Part shown: piece after piece, positions 1 through 8,451 of the stretch | Position numbering within the stretch: position 1 is the stretch's first letter | How the letters are laid out: every line of letters starts with the position of its first letter | Assembly (NCBI RefSeq): GCF_001553685.1 | Contig: NZ_CP014264.1 | Coordinates: 1 to 64,000, forward strand | Direction of reading: 5' to 3' | From: Streptococcus sp. oral taxon 431 | Lineage (GTDB): Bacteria > Bacillota > Bacilli > Lactobacillales > Streptococcaceae | Length of the DNA stretch: 64,000 bases | Notes under the pieces: model-generated | Seen by the model: only the letters and a program-made list of their open reading frames with translations | Databases searched by the model: none | Told to the model about the DNA's origin: nothing | Translations under genes and position numbers: made by a program

Positions 1-93
1 ACGTTCAAAGACATCCACCCATTCCGGATGATCTTTAGCACGCTCCGCTACCTCATCTAGCCACTCTCTGACAATTTCTTTTGAATAAACCAT
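1..93 (-). CDS. Exo-alpha-1,6-mannosidase, GH125 (5' end only)
   Basis: Only the first 31 codons are inside the window; the gene runs off the left edge. The N-terminus reads MVYSKEIVREWLDEVAERA followed by a DHPEWVDVFER stretch, which matches from memory the start of the pneumococcal GH125 exo-alpha-1,6-mannosidase that trims host N-glycans. A Shine-Dalgarno-like AGAGG lies about 12 bases before the ATG at 93. It is divergent from the GH92 mannosidase at 266, with 172 bp between them, which fits a shared role in high-mannose glycan breakdown. The assignment rests on a short sequence and on the neighbour. Confidence 0.7.
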   Translation of the reverse strand, partial: MVYSKEIVREWLDEVAERAKDHPEWVDVFER

Positions 94-265
94 AAACTAT
101 TTTGCCTCTTTCAAACAAATTTTCATTTTCAGTATATAGCTTTTAGTCCAGAAAATATATACACAAATGTTAGTCATTATTCTACAAAATTGTTATATTT
201 TGAAGTCATTTTCTAAAAGTATCCTTTTTCTGATATAATGTAGAAAACTACTGAAGGAAACCACT

Positions 266-2350
266 ATGAAACCGATACTTGAAACCATTGATACGCGTTT
301 TGGAACAGCCAGTAAACATGCATTTTCACGAGGAAACACCCTACCCTACACAGGTGTTCCTTTTGGCATGAATTACTTTGTCCCCCAAACCAGTGATCAA
401 GAAGGATCATGGTTTTTTGATCCTCACCTTCCTATCTTTCAGGGTATTCGACTAACCCATCAGCCTAGTCCTTGGATTGGCGATTATTCTTGGTTGCTAC
501 TGACACCTGTTACAGGAGAAATCAGAGGTGACTCTCTCTTCCATCGTCAGTCTTCTTATAATCTTGAACGTGCTATTTTCAATCCTCATTTTCTAAAGAT
601 TTTTTCTGAGCGTTATCAGATTGAAACGCAGCTAAGTCCTACTTGCCATGGAGCTTCTATTCAACTAAGACAAACACAAGGAAAAGCCCTCTCCCTCTAT
701 CTTCACGCAGCAGATGAACTGACAGTTGAACAAGTCGATAAGCGAACTCTGGCCCTGAGACAAGAAGGTGAAACCGAAACTAATAAAAGTCCTCTCGTCA
801 TGTACACTGCCTTCACATTCTCTACGGATATTCTATCTATCAATCAAGAGGGGCAAGACTGGCGTATTGATTTGGCTGGAGCGGAAGCTCAGATTCAATT
901 GGCCACTTCATTTATTTCCAAAGAACAAGCTTTCTTTAATCTTCCTAAACAGGATTTTACAGAAACAAGAGCAGACGCCAAAAAAAGTTGGGAAGATCTT
1001 CTAGGCCGATTTGATGTCGTGGAAACCGGCTCTGTAGACCGAACATTTTTTGATCATTGTCTATACAGACTCTTTCTCTTCCCGCAAACCTTTTATGAGG
1101 TGAGTGAACAGGGAGAAGAGATTCATATAGACCTCGCTTCAGGAACAGTTAAACCAGGTCTTCTCTTTACCAACAATGGTTTTTGGGATACCTTCCGCAC
1201 TTCTTTCCCACTCTTTGCCTTGATTATTCCGGAATACTATCGCCAGTTTCTCGAAGGCTTCCTCAATAGCTATCGAGACACTGGGTATCTCCCTAAGTGG
1301 CTGGCTCCTGATGAAAGAGGCATGATGCCTGGCACCTTGATCGATGGTCTTATTGCAGATAGTGCTTGTAAAGATATGGCGCCTGATCTTGAAGAAGAAT
1401 TTCTCAAAGCCATGATTGAAACTGCGACCAAGGCTGACCCAAAAGCTATCAACGGTCGTCACGGACTTGCTCAATACCATGAGCTAGGCTATCTATCTAC
1501 AGACTTCCATGAAAGTGTCAGTCATACACTGGACTATGCCTACAGTGATTTTTGCATCTCTACTTGTGCAGCAAAATTAGGTCAAAAAGAGCTGGCACAA
1601 ACCTATGCCCACTATTCTAAAAACTATCAGAATCTATTTGATCCTGAGACAGGATATATGAGGGCGCGTGATGTAGATGGCAACTTCCGCCCTGACTTTT
1701 CTCCTTATAGTTGGGGCCGTGACTACGCTGAATGCTCAGCCATTCAAGCAAGCCTAGGCGTCTTACATGACATTTCTGGACTTAGTCAACTAGTGGGTGG
1801 AAAAGAAGCCTTTAGCAACTATCTCTTAAAAACTTGTCAAAGTCTCCCACTCTTTGAAACGACGGGTTATGGATATGAAATTCACGAGATGAGCGAAATG
1901 GCAACAGCACCATTTGGTCAACTAGCCATTTCAAACCAACCAAGTTTCCACATCCCTTATCTGTTCCGCTACAGTAATTATCCCCAATATACCAGTCTCT
2001 TAATCAAGACTCTCCGTCAAAAAGCCTTTCGAGCTGGCTGGGATGCTTATCCAGGAGATGAGGATAACGGTAGTTTATCGGCTTGGTATGTCTGGTCCAC
2101 TCTTGGGCTTTACCCAACCTGCCCAGGAAAAGCAAGCTATGATCTTGGGATTCCGCTCTTTGATCACCTTCGTGTCTATCTTGCAGAAAAAAACCAGTGG
2201 TTGGATATTCGTACGCAACAAAATCATGAACACTTCCACTTTGTCCAAGACTGTCATCTTGACGGAAAAGAAGTTCAGAGTATTGGTCACCAGGATTTGC
2301 TAAACGCCCAAAATCTCGACTTTACACTCAGCTGGTTACCAAATCACTAA
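266..2350 (+). CDS. GH92 family alpha-1,2-mannosidase
   Basis: A 694-residue glycoside hydrolase of family 92, a calcium-dependent inverting exo-alpha-mannosidase that removes mannose from host N-glycans. Family marks are FWDTFR near residue 305, FHIPYLFRY near 560 and GDEDNGSLSAWYVW near 597, the last being the usual C-terminal catalytic-domain block. No signal peptide or LPXTG anchor is visible, so the enzyme looks cytoplasmic and would act on imported glycans. AAGGAA lies about 8 bases before the ATG and a TATAAT at 234-239 may be its -10 element. A GH125 gene starts divergently at 93. A hairpin terminator follows. Linkage preference is inferred from the pneumococcal relative. Confidence 0.88.
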   Translation: MKPILETIDTRFGTASKHAFSRGNTLPYTGVPFGMNYFVPQTSDQEGSWFFDPHLPIFQGIRLTHQPSPWIGDYSWLLLTPVTGEIRGDSLFHRQSSYNLERAIFNPHFLKIFSERYQIETQLSPTCHGASIQLRQTQGKALSLYLHAADELTVEQVDKRTLALRQEGETETNKSPLVMYTAFTFSTDILSINQEGQDWRIDLAGAEAQIQLATSFISKEQAFFNLPKQDFTETRADAKKSWEDLLGRFDVVETGSVDRTFFDHCLYRLFLFPQTFYEVSEQGEEIHIDLASGTVKPGLLFTNNGFWDTFRTSFPLFALIIPEYYRQFLEGFLNSYRDTGYLPKWLAPDERGMMPGTLIDGLIADSACKDMAPDLEEEFLKAMIETATKADPKAINGRHGLAQYHELGYLSTDFHESVSHTLDYAYSDFCISTCAAKLGQKELAQTYAHYSKNYQNLFDPETGYMRARDVDGNFRPDFSPYSWGRDYAECSAIQASLGVLHDISGLSQLVGGKEAFSNYLLKTCQSLPLFETTGYGYEIHEMSEMATAPFGQLAISNQPSFHIPYLFRYSNYPQYTSLLIKTLRQKAFRAGWDAYPGDEDNGSLSAWYVWSTLGLYPTCPGKASYDLGIPLFDHLRVYLAEKNQWLDIRTQQNHEHFHFVQDCHLDGKEVQSIGHQDLLNAQNLDFTLSWLPNH

Positions 2351-2356
2351 TAGTTC

Positions 2357-2385
2357 AAATCCCTTTGTCATGTACAAGGGGATTT
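2357..2385 (+). terminator. Terminator after the GH92 gene
   Basis: A 12-bp inverted repeat (AAATCCCTTTGT with ACAAGGGGATTT, one G-T pair) seven bases after the stop codon, followed by TCTGATTT. Confidence 0.65.
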
Positions 2386-2413
2386 TCTGATTTATACCAA
2401 ATCCTCCACAAAG

Positions 2414-2652
2414 TTATCCACAGATTGTGTACAACTTTCAATCAACTTTCAAATCAATTTCATGTACTTCCAAACAATTTCTCTCAACCATTTTTTTGAC
2501 ATCCTAAACTAAAACACCCTCAATATCCTGTCCTATCAGTCTTTATAACTGACTAGCTTAGTACTCAACTCACACATTCTATCTCTTTTTTCTAAACTAA
2601 CATTTGGAAAACAATTGTTTATTTCACAAAGTTATCCACAGGTTGTGCATAA
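2414..2652. repeat. Two head-to-head DnaA-box pairs in the spacer before the APC permease
   Basis: The 428-bp spacer 2351-2778 has no ORF. It holds two near-identical units of about 30 bp. Each is TTATCCACA, three bases, then an inverted box: TGTGTACAA at 2426-2434 and TGTGCATAA at 2644-2652. The forward boxes are at 2414-2422 and 2632-2640 and match the consensus TTWTNCACA exactly. The 9-3-9 geometry is the same as in the oriC boxes at 49218 and 49261. Function here is inferred: DnaA titration or DnaA-dependent regulation. Confidence 0.6.
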
Positions 2653-2778
2653 CTTTTACTCAAGTACAAACTCCATCTGATAAATCCCCCCCCCTACATT
2701 TTTTATAGGAAATTTCGAATTTTGTTAGGCGCTTTCAAAAAAACATGATATACTGAAACTAATAGAAAAGGAGACATT

Positions 2779-4227
2779 ATGAAAAAAGATCAACACCAAC
2801 TTAATTGGCTGATGGTTTCTCTGATTGCCTTCAACATGGTTTGGGGGCTAGGAAACGTCGTCAACAACTATTCTCAACAGGGAATTTCAGTCGTCGTATC
2901 TTGGATTTTAATCCTCGCACTCTACTTCATCCCTTATTCCCTCATCGTTGGACAACTAGGTTCTACCTTTAAGGAAAGCGGAAGTGGTGTTAGTGACTGG
3001 GTTGAAAAAACATCAACCAAACGTTTAGCCTACTTTGCTGCTTGGACCTACTGGGTTGTGCATATCCCTTATCTCGCACAAAAACCTCAAGGAATTCTAA
3101 TTCCGCTTGGTTGGGCCTTGCAAGGTAACGGACAGTTTCTAAAACAGATTGACATCCACTGGATTGTTATTCTCTGTTTACTAATCTTTGGACTTTTCCT
3201 CTACCTTTCTACAAAAGGATTGACAACACTGAAAGTCATCGGTAGCTTGGCAGGAAGTGCTATGTTGATTATGTCTTTACTCTTTGTGCTTTTGGCTGTC
3301 GGTCTGCCTTTCATCAAGCCAGATATTCAGTTTGCGACACCACACATGGATCAACTGAGCACTTACATTCCAAACTTTGATTTTTCTTATTTTACAACCA
3401 TCTCACTACTGGTCTTTGCAGTTGGTGGTTGTGAAAAAATTTCCCCTTATGTGAATCAAACTCGCAATCCTGCAAAAGAATTTCCAAAAGGTATGATTGT
3501 CATGGCCATCATGGTAGGACTCTCTGCTATCCTTGGTTCAGTTGCCATGGGAATGCTATTTGATGGTAATAACATCCCTGAAGACCTCATGCGTAATGGC
3601 GCTTATCAAGCCTTCCAAATGTTAGGAAATTCTTGGGGAGTTGGAAACCTATTTGTCGTGATTTACGCTCTTACAAATATGGTCGGACAAATAGCGGCAC
3701 TTGCCTTCTCTATTGACGCACCATTGCAAATCCTTCTCAATAACGCTGACGAAAACTACATCCCAAGCTGGCTTCGTAAACGTACTGAAAAAGGTGTCCT
3801 CATTAACGGCTACCTCCTTACAGGCGTCCTCGTTAGCCTTATCATCATCCTTCCAATTTTTGGTATTCAGGAAATTGACGGACTTGTAAAATGGATGACC
3901 AACCTCAATTCTATAGTAATGCCAATGCGTTACCTCTGGGTATTCCTTGCCTATATGATGCTCAACCGTGCTTGGAAAACATACAAAAATGCGGAATACA
4001 AGTTTGTGAACAATCCTAAACTTGGCTTTGTTATCGGTACTTGGTGCTTCCTCTTTACTGCCTTTGCTTGTATCCTTGGTATGGTTCCAAAAATTAGCTA
4101 TGCTGAGAATCCAACTGCTTGGCAATTCTCTCTGCTTACAAATATCTTGACACCAATTATTCTGATTGGTCTAGGAGTTATTCTACCAGTACTTGCCAAA
4201 AAAGAACAAAAGAAACAAATCAAATAA
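2779..4227 (+). CDS. APC-superfamily amino acid permease
   Basis: A 482-residue, very hydrophobic protein with about twelve membrane segments in the amino acid-polyamine-organocation arrangement. It resembles the glutamate/GABA-antiporter-like branch of the superfamily (early GLGNVVNNYSQQG region, and VFAVGGCEKISPYV in the middle). The substrate cannot be read from sequence. The start is supported by AAAGGAG 6-7 bases upstream; TATACT at 2749-2754 is a candidate -10. It stands alone, preceded by the DnaA-box spacer and followed by a terminator into which an IS has inserted. Confidence 0.8.
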   Translation: MKKDQHQLNWLMVSLIAFNMVWGLGNVVNNYSQQGISVVVSWILILALYFIPYSLIVGQLGSTFKESGSGVSDWVEKTSTKRLAYFAAWTYWVVHIPYLAQKPQGILIPLGWALQGNGQFLKQIDIHWIVILCLLIFGLFLYLSTKGLTTLKVIGSLAGSAMLIMSLLFVLLAVGLPFIKPDIQFATPHMDQLSTYIPNFDFSYFTTISLLVFAVGGCEKISPYVNQTRNPAKEFPKGMIVMAIMVGLSAILGSVAMGMLFDGNNIPEDLMRNGAYQAFQMLGNSWGVGNLFVVIYALTNMVGQIAALAFSIDAPLQILLNNADENYIPSWLRKRTEKGVLINGYLLTGVLVSLIIILPIFGIQEIDGLVKWMTNLNSIVMPMRYLWVFLAYMMLNRAWKTYKNAEYKFVNNPKLGFVIGTWCFLFTAFACILGMVPKISYAENPTAWQFSLLTNILTPIILIGLGVILPVLAKKEQKKQIK

Positions 4228-4275
4228 ATCCTACTATTAGCTAGATAGTTTCACTTTTGTCTTTTCCTGAAAGAA

Positions 4276-4309
4276 AAATCCCTTTGAACAGTAGCGTTCA
4301 AGGGGATTT
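4276..4309. terminator. Bidirectional terminator cut off from polA by the IS
   Basis: A 14-bp stem (AAATCCCTTTGAAC / GTTCAAGGGGATTT) with a 6-base loop, T-rich on the plus side and A-rich on the other, as expected between the convergent permease and polA genes. The ISL3 element inserted at the plus-strand T-tract, so the polA side now reads through the whole element before reaching this hairpin. Confidence 0.75.
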
Positions 4310-4316
4310 CTTTTTG

Positions 4317-5729
4317 GGCTCTATAATATTTGTAGTGGGTAAATCCCCTATAGATATTATGGAGCCTATTTTGTGTAGAAAAAAAGTCCCATAAGATCTA
4401 TAATGAAAAGCGACTAAACCATCATTAGAAAGAATCATATGGAACAATTACATTTTATCACAAAACTACTCGATATTAAAGACCCTAATATCCAGATTCT
4501 AGATGTTATCAATAGGGATACACACAAGGAAATCATCGCTAAACTGGACTATGACGCCCCATCTTGCCTTGAGTGCGGAGGTCAAATGAAGAAATATGAT
4601 TTTCAAAAACCGTCGAAAATTCCTTACCTCGAGACGACTGGTATGCCTACCAGAATTCTTCTTAAAAAGCGTCGTTTTAAGTGCTATCATTGCTCGAAAA
4701 TGATAGTCGCTGAAACTTCTATCGTTAAGAAGAATCATCAAATTCCTCATATTATCAACCAAAAGATTGCTCAAAAGTTGATTGAAAAGACTTCTATGAC
4801 TGATATTGCACATCAGCTATCCATTTCAACTTCAACTGTCATTCGTAAGCTCAATGACTTTCACTTTAAGCATGATTTTTCTCGTCTTCCAGAGATTATG
4901 TCTTGGGACGAGTATGCCTTTACCAAGGGAAAGATGAGTTTTATCGCACAAGATTTTGATCAGCTCAATATCATTACTGTTCTTGAGGGAAGAACACAAG
5001 CTATCATCCGCAATCACTTTCTGCGCTACGATAGAGCGGTCCGATGTCGAGTGAAAATCATTACTATGGATATGTTTAATCCTTACTATAACTTGGCTAA
5101 ACAGCTTTTTCCTAATGCAAAAATTGTACTTGATCGTTTCCACATTGTTCAGCACTTAAGCCGAGCTATAAGTCGAGTTCGTGTTCAAATTATGAACCAA
5201 TTCGATAGAAAATCCCATCAATACAAGGCTATCAAGCGCTACTGGAAGCTCATCCAACAAGATAGCCGTAAATTGAGTGATAAGCGATTTTATCGCCCTA
5301 CTTTTCGTATGCACTTGACGAATAAAGAGATTCTAGACAAGCTTTTAAGCTATTCCGAAGACTTGAAACACCACTATGATCTCTATCAACTATTGCTTTT
5401 TCACTTTCAGAATAAAGAGCCTAAGAAATTTTTCGGACTTATTGAAGACAATCTAAAAAAGGTTCATCCTCTTTTTCAGACTGTCTTTAAGACATTTCTA
5501 AAGGACAAGGAGAAAATCGTCAACGCCCTTCAATTACCTTATTCCAACGCTAAATTGGAAGCGACTAATAATCTCATTAAACTCATCAAACGAAATGCTT
5601 TTGGTTTTAGGAACTTTGACAACTTTAAGAAACGAATTTTCATCGCTCTGAATATAAAAATGGAGAGGACAACGATTGTCCTCTCCAGATGTTAGCTTTT
5701 ATTCAACCCACTACAGTTGACAAAGAGCC
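4317..5729 (+). mobile_element. ISL3-family insertion sequence (IS1167/IS1193-like)
   Basis: A complete element of 1413 bp. The left end begins GGCTCTATAATATTTGTAG and the right end, read inward on the minus strand, begins GGCTCTTTGTCAACTGTAG; both continue with TGGGT, giving imperfect terminal inverted repeats of about 25 bp. One transposase gene fills the interior. An 8-bp target duplication flanks it. The first ~50 bp form a hairpin (GGCTCTATAATAT against ATATTATGGAGCC at 4354-4366) that recurs at 43563. Family follows from the transposase, the end sequence and the duplication length. Confidence 0.92.
4439..5695 (+). CDS. ISL3-family transposase
   Basis: A 418-residue DDE transposase. The N-terminus has a zinc-finger-like CLECGGQ...CYHC pair, followed by a helix-turn-helix near residue 125 (MTDIAHQLSISTSTVIRKL). 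The catalytic residues are visible as WDEYAFTKG (first Asp, near residue 156), VLDRFHIVQH (second Asp) and NAKLEATNNLIK (Glu, near residue 385). Length is normal for the family and the frame is intact, so the element may be active. It is convergent with polA, whose transcript now runs antisense through it. Confidence 0.93.
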   Translation: MEQLHFITKLLDIKDPNIQILDVINRDTHKEIIAKLDYDAPSCLECGGQMKKYDFQKPSKIPYLETTGMPTRILLKKRRFKCYHCSKMIVAETSIVKKNHQIPHIINQKIAQKLIEKTSMTDIAHQLSISTSTVIRKLNDFHFKHDFSRLPEIMSWDEYAFTKGKMSFIAQDFDQLNIITVLEGRTQAIIRNHFLRYDRAVRCRVKIITMDMFNPYYNLAKQLFPNAKIVLDRFHIVQHLSRAISRVRVQIMNQFDRKSHQYKAIKRYWKLIQQDSRKLSDKRFYRPTFRMHLTNKEILDKLLSYSEDLKHHYDLYQLLLFHFQNKEPKKFFGLIEDNLKKVHPLFQTVFKTFLKDKEKIVNALQLPYSNAKLEATNNLIKLIKRNAFGFRNFDNFKKRIFIALNIKMERTTIVLSRC

Positions 5730-5753
5730 TCTTTTTGTCTAATAGTCTATTTT

Positions 5754-8387
5754 TTATTTGGCTTCATACCAAGTCACGCCTTCATTTTCATCAGCAATCA
5801 GGGGTACACTGAGTTGAATGGCTTCTTCCATGGTTTGTTTGACGAGTTTTTTTATGGCAGCTAATTCTGACTTAGGCACTTCAAGAACAATTTCATCGTG
5901 TACTTGTAGAAGCATCTTAGTCTGATAACCACCCTCTACCAATGCTTTATCTAGTTGAATCATAGCGATTTTGAGAATATCTGCAGCCGAACCTTGGATA
6001 GGGGAGTTGATAGCTGTACGTTCCGCAAAACCACGAATGTTAAAGTTACGCGAATTGATATCTGGCAACTCACGACGACGTTTGAAGAGAGTATCCACGT
6101 AACCCTTATCACGCGCCTCACGAACGACTTCATCCATGTAGTTTTTGATCCCTGGGAAGCGTTCAAAGTAGGTATCAATGTAGGCCTTAGCCTCTTTACG
6201 ACTGATGCCCAGATTATTCGATAAACCAAAGTCTGAAATTCCGTAAACCACTCCAAAGTTGACAGCCTTGGCATTGCGACGATCGTTTGGAGTCACATCT
6301 TCAGGACGCTCAATTCCAAAGACCCGCATGGCTGTCGAGGTATGGATATCAGCTCCCTCTTGGAAAGCCTTGATTAAGTGCTCATCTTTAGAGATATGCG
6401 CCAAAACTCGCAATTCAATCTGTGAGTAGTCAGAGCTGAGAAGGACACTATCCTCCCACTCTGGCACGAAAGCCTTACGAATGAGGCGACCTTGTTCCAA
6501 ACGAACAGGAATATTTTGCAAGTTTGGATCGACACTAGACAGACGCCCTGTCTGAGTCAAATCCTGCACATAGCGCGTGTGAATCTTGCCATCCGCTAAA
6601 ATCCAATCCTGCAAACCAATCACATAAGTGGATTGAATCTTAGCAATCTGACGATAATCTAAAATTTTCTTAACAATCGGCGCAATAGGAGCCAGACGCT
6701 CCAAGACATCCACGGCTGTCGAATAACCTGTCTTGGTTTTCTTGGTATATTCGAGAGGAAGACCTAGCTTTTCAAAAAGTAGTTCGCCCAACTGTTTAGG
6801 TGAGTTGATATTAAACTCCTCACCAGCCAATTCATAAATCTCTTGAGTCAACTTTTCAATGACAAGCTCATTTTCAGCTTGCATCTCAAGTAGAGTTTCT
6901 TTTTTAACCTTAATCCCAGCGATTTCCATCTTAGCAAGAACAAAGGCCAGAGGCTGCTCAATATCATAGAGAAGGTTTAACTGTCCGTTTTCACTTAATT
7001 TTTCAAGTAAAACAGGCTCCGTCTCAACCAATACAGCAACCTTACGAGCCAAGTGCTCCAAGAAGGTCTCTCTCTCAGGGATAGCTTTCTTGACCCCCTT
7101 ACCGTAGAAGGTCTCATCATCAACCAAATAAGTTTGGCCGTAGAGACTAGCGATGGTTGAAATTTCATTATTCTCGACAGTAGAGAGAAGGTATTTGGCC
7201 AAGCGACTGTCAAAAGCTGGAGCCTGTAAATTCAAACCAAAACGATTTAAGAGAACTTTAGCTTTCTTAAAGTCATACACTTTCAGAGGTGTTTTTTCTA
7301 GAAAATCTTTGAGAATCGGATTCTGCAAAAGTTTCAACTTATCTGTAGCGTATAGCTTGTCCCCACAAGACCAAGCAAAACCAACCAAATCATCTGTATG
7401 GTAGTTTTCACCAAAAAGTTCAAAGTGAAAGATAGAGTCGGCACTCAGCATATCTTCAGTCACTTTGTCAACCATGGTGAAATTCAAAGTCTCAGCTTGG
7501 TTAGTCTGAGAAGCATTCAAGGCTTGCTTGAGCTGTTTAAAGCCCATCTCATCGTAGAATTTACCTAAACTTTCCACATTTGGACCACTATAGACCAAAT
7601 CATCTAGACCTATCTCGATTGGCGCTTTCGTGTCGATGGTAGCTAGTGTTTTAGACAGAAAAGCTTGTTCCTTGTCATTTATGAGATTTTCCTTCATCTT
7701 GGAAGCCTTCATGCTATCGATATTTTCATAAATACCTTCCAGCGATCCGTGTTCTAACAAGAGCTTGATACCAGTCTTTTCACCAATCTTGGTTACTCCA
7801 GGGATATTATCTGACTTATCTCCCATGAGGGCTTTAAGATCAATGAACTGAGTTGGTGTGATGCCCATCTTTTCCATGAGATAGTCTGGCGTAAAGGCCT
7901 CAAACTCAGCTACACCTTTCTTAGAAATCTCAACCACAGTATGCTCATCTGTCAACTGGATTAAGTCTTTATCTCCGCTGACGATTGTTACATCAAAAGA
8001 ATCCTTTTCAGCCAAACGACCCAGAGTCCCGATGATATCATCTGCTTCATACTGAGCTAACTCATAATGACGAATCCCAAGATGGTCTAGCAACTCACGA
8101 ATAAAAGGAAATTGCTCACGAAACTCATCTGGAGTCTTGGCACGACCACCCTTATAGTCTGCATACATCTCTGTACGGAAAGTCGTCTTCCCCGCATCAA
8201 AAGCAACCAAGATATGACTCGGTTGAACACGCTCCAGTAGGTGATTTAACATCAGATGAAATCCGTAGATTGCATTGGTATGTAGTCCATTGTCATTTTT
8301 AAAACGATCTAGTTGCTGGTAAAGTGCAAAAAATGCTCGGAAAGCAACTGAAGAACCATCAATTAGTAGTAATTTTTTCTTGTCCAT
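5754..8387 (-). CDS. polA: DNA polymerase I
   Basis: 877 residues: DNA repair and Okazaki-fragment processing. The N-terminal 5'-3' exonuclease domain (residues 1-290) carries DGSSVAFRAF, YEADDIIGTL, VSGDKDLIQL and GDKSDNIPGV. The middle domain lacks the acidic residues of an active proofreading exonuclease, as usual in Gram-positive PolA. The polymerase domain has SDYSQIELRVLAH (near 650), RRNAKAVNFGVVYG and VHDEIVLEVP (near 830). An upstream in-frame ATG at 8423 exists, but the start at 8387 fits the usual MDKKKLLLIDG terminus. TATAAT at 8394-8399 would place the transcript start at or beside this ATG, so the mRNA may be leaderless. It lies 64 bp downstream of cbpD. Confidence 0.95.
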   Translation of the reverse strand: MDKKKLLLIDGSSVAFRAFFALYQQLDRFKNDNGLHTNAIYGFHLMLNHLLERVQPSHILVAFDAGKTTFRTEMYADYKGGRAKTPDEFREQFPFIRELLDHLGIRHYELAQYEADDIIGTLGRLAEKDSFDVTIVSGDKDLIQLTDEHTVVEISKKGVAEFEAFTPDYLMEKMGITPTQFIDLKALMGDKSDNIPGVTKIGEKTGIKLLLEHGSLEGIYENIDSMKASKMKENLINDKEQAFLSKTLATIDTKAPIEIGLDDLVYSGPNVESLGKFYDEMGFKQLKQALNASQTNQAETLNFTMVDKVTEDMLSADSIFHFELFGENYHTDDLVGFAWSCGDKLYATDKLKLLQNPILKDFLEKTPLKVYDFKKAKVLLNRFGLNLQAPAFDSRLAKYLLSTVENNEISTIASLYGQTYLVDDETFYGKGVKKAIPERETFLEHLARKVAVLVETEPVLLEKLSENGQLNLLYDIEQPLAFVLAKMEIAGIKVKKETLLEMQAENELVIEKLTQEIYELAGEEFNINSPKQLGELLFEKLGLPLEYTKKTKTGYSTAVDVLERLAPIAPIVKKILDYRQIAKIQSTYVIGLQDWILADGKIHTRYVQDLTQTGRLSSVDPNLQNIPVRLEQGRLIRKAFVPEWEDSVLLSSDYSQIELRVLAHISKDEHLIKAFQEGADIHTSTAMRVFGIERPEDVTPNDRRNAKAVNFGVVYGISDFGLSNNLGISRKEAKAYIDTYFERFPGIKNYMDEVVREARDKGYVDTLFKRRRELPDINSRNFNIRGFAERTAINSPIQGSAADILKIAMIQLDKALVEGGYQTKMLLQVHDEIVLEVPKSELAAIKKLVKQTMEEAIQLSVPLIADENEGVTWYEAK

Positions 8388-8451
8388 ACACCCATTATAA
8401 AGGAAAGCAGGGAAAAATACCATTAGGAAGAGCCCAAATGCTGAATAACAC

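Larger units (their letters stand above)
4309..5737. repeat. 8-bp target-site duplication of the ISL3 element
   Basis: TCTTTTTG occurs at 4309-4316 and again at 5730-5737, directly abutting the two IS ends. Eight-bp duplications are typical of the ISL3 family. The identical copies indicate a simple and fairly recent insertion. Confidence 0.9.

Noticed and set aside
1139..1480. 113-codon antisense frame within the GH92 gene
   Set aside because: Shadow of a well-supported GH92 coding sequence; no ribosome site and no recognisable protein.
2717..2745. Catabolite response element before the APC permease
   Set aside because: TGTTAGGCGCTTTCA looks similar but has one base too many for the 14-bp consensus; other alignments have three mismatches.
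8388..8423. Longer polA start at 8423
   Set aside because: The added residues are not in PolA of relatives and no ribosome site precedes that ATG; the TATAAT at 8394 lies inside the extension.
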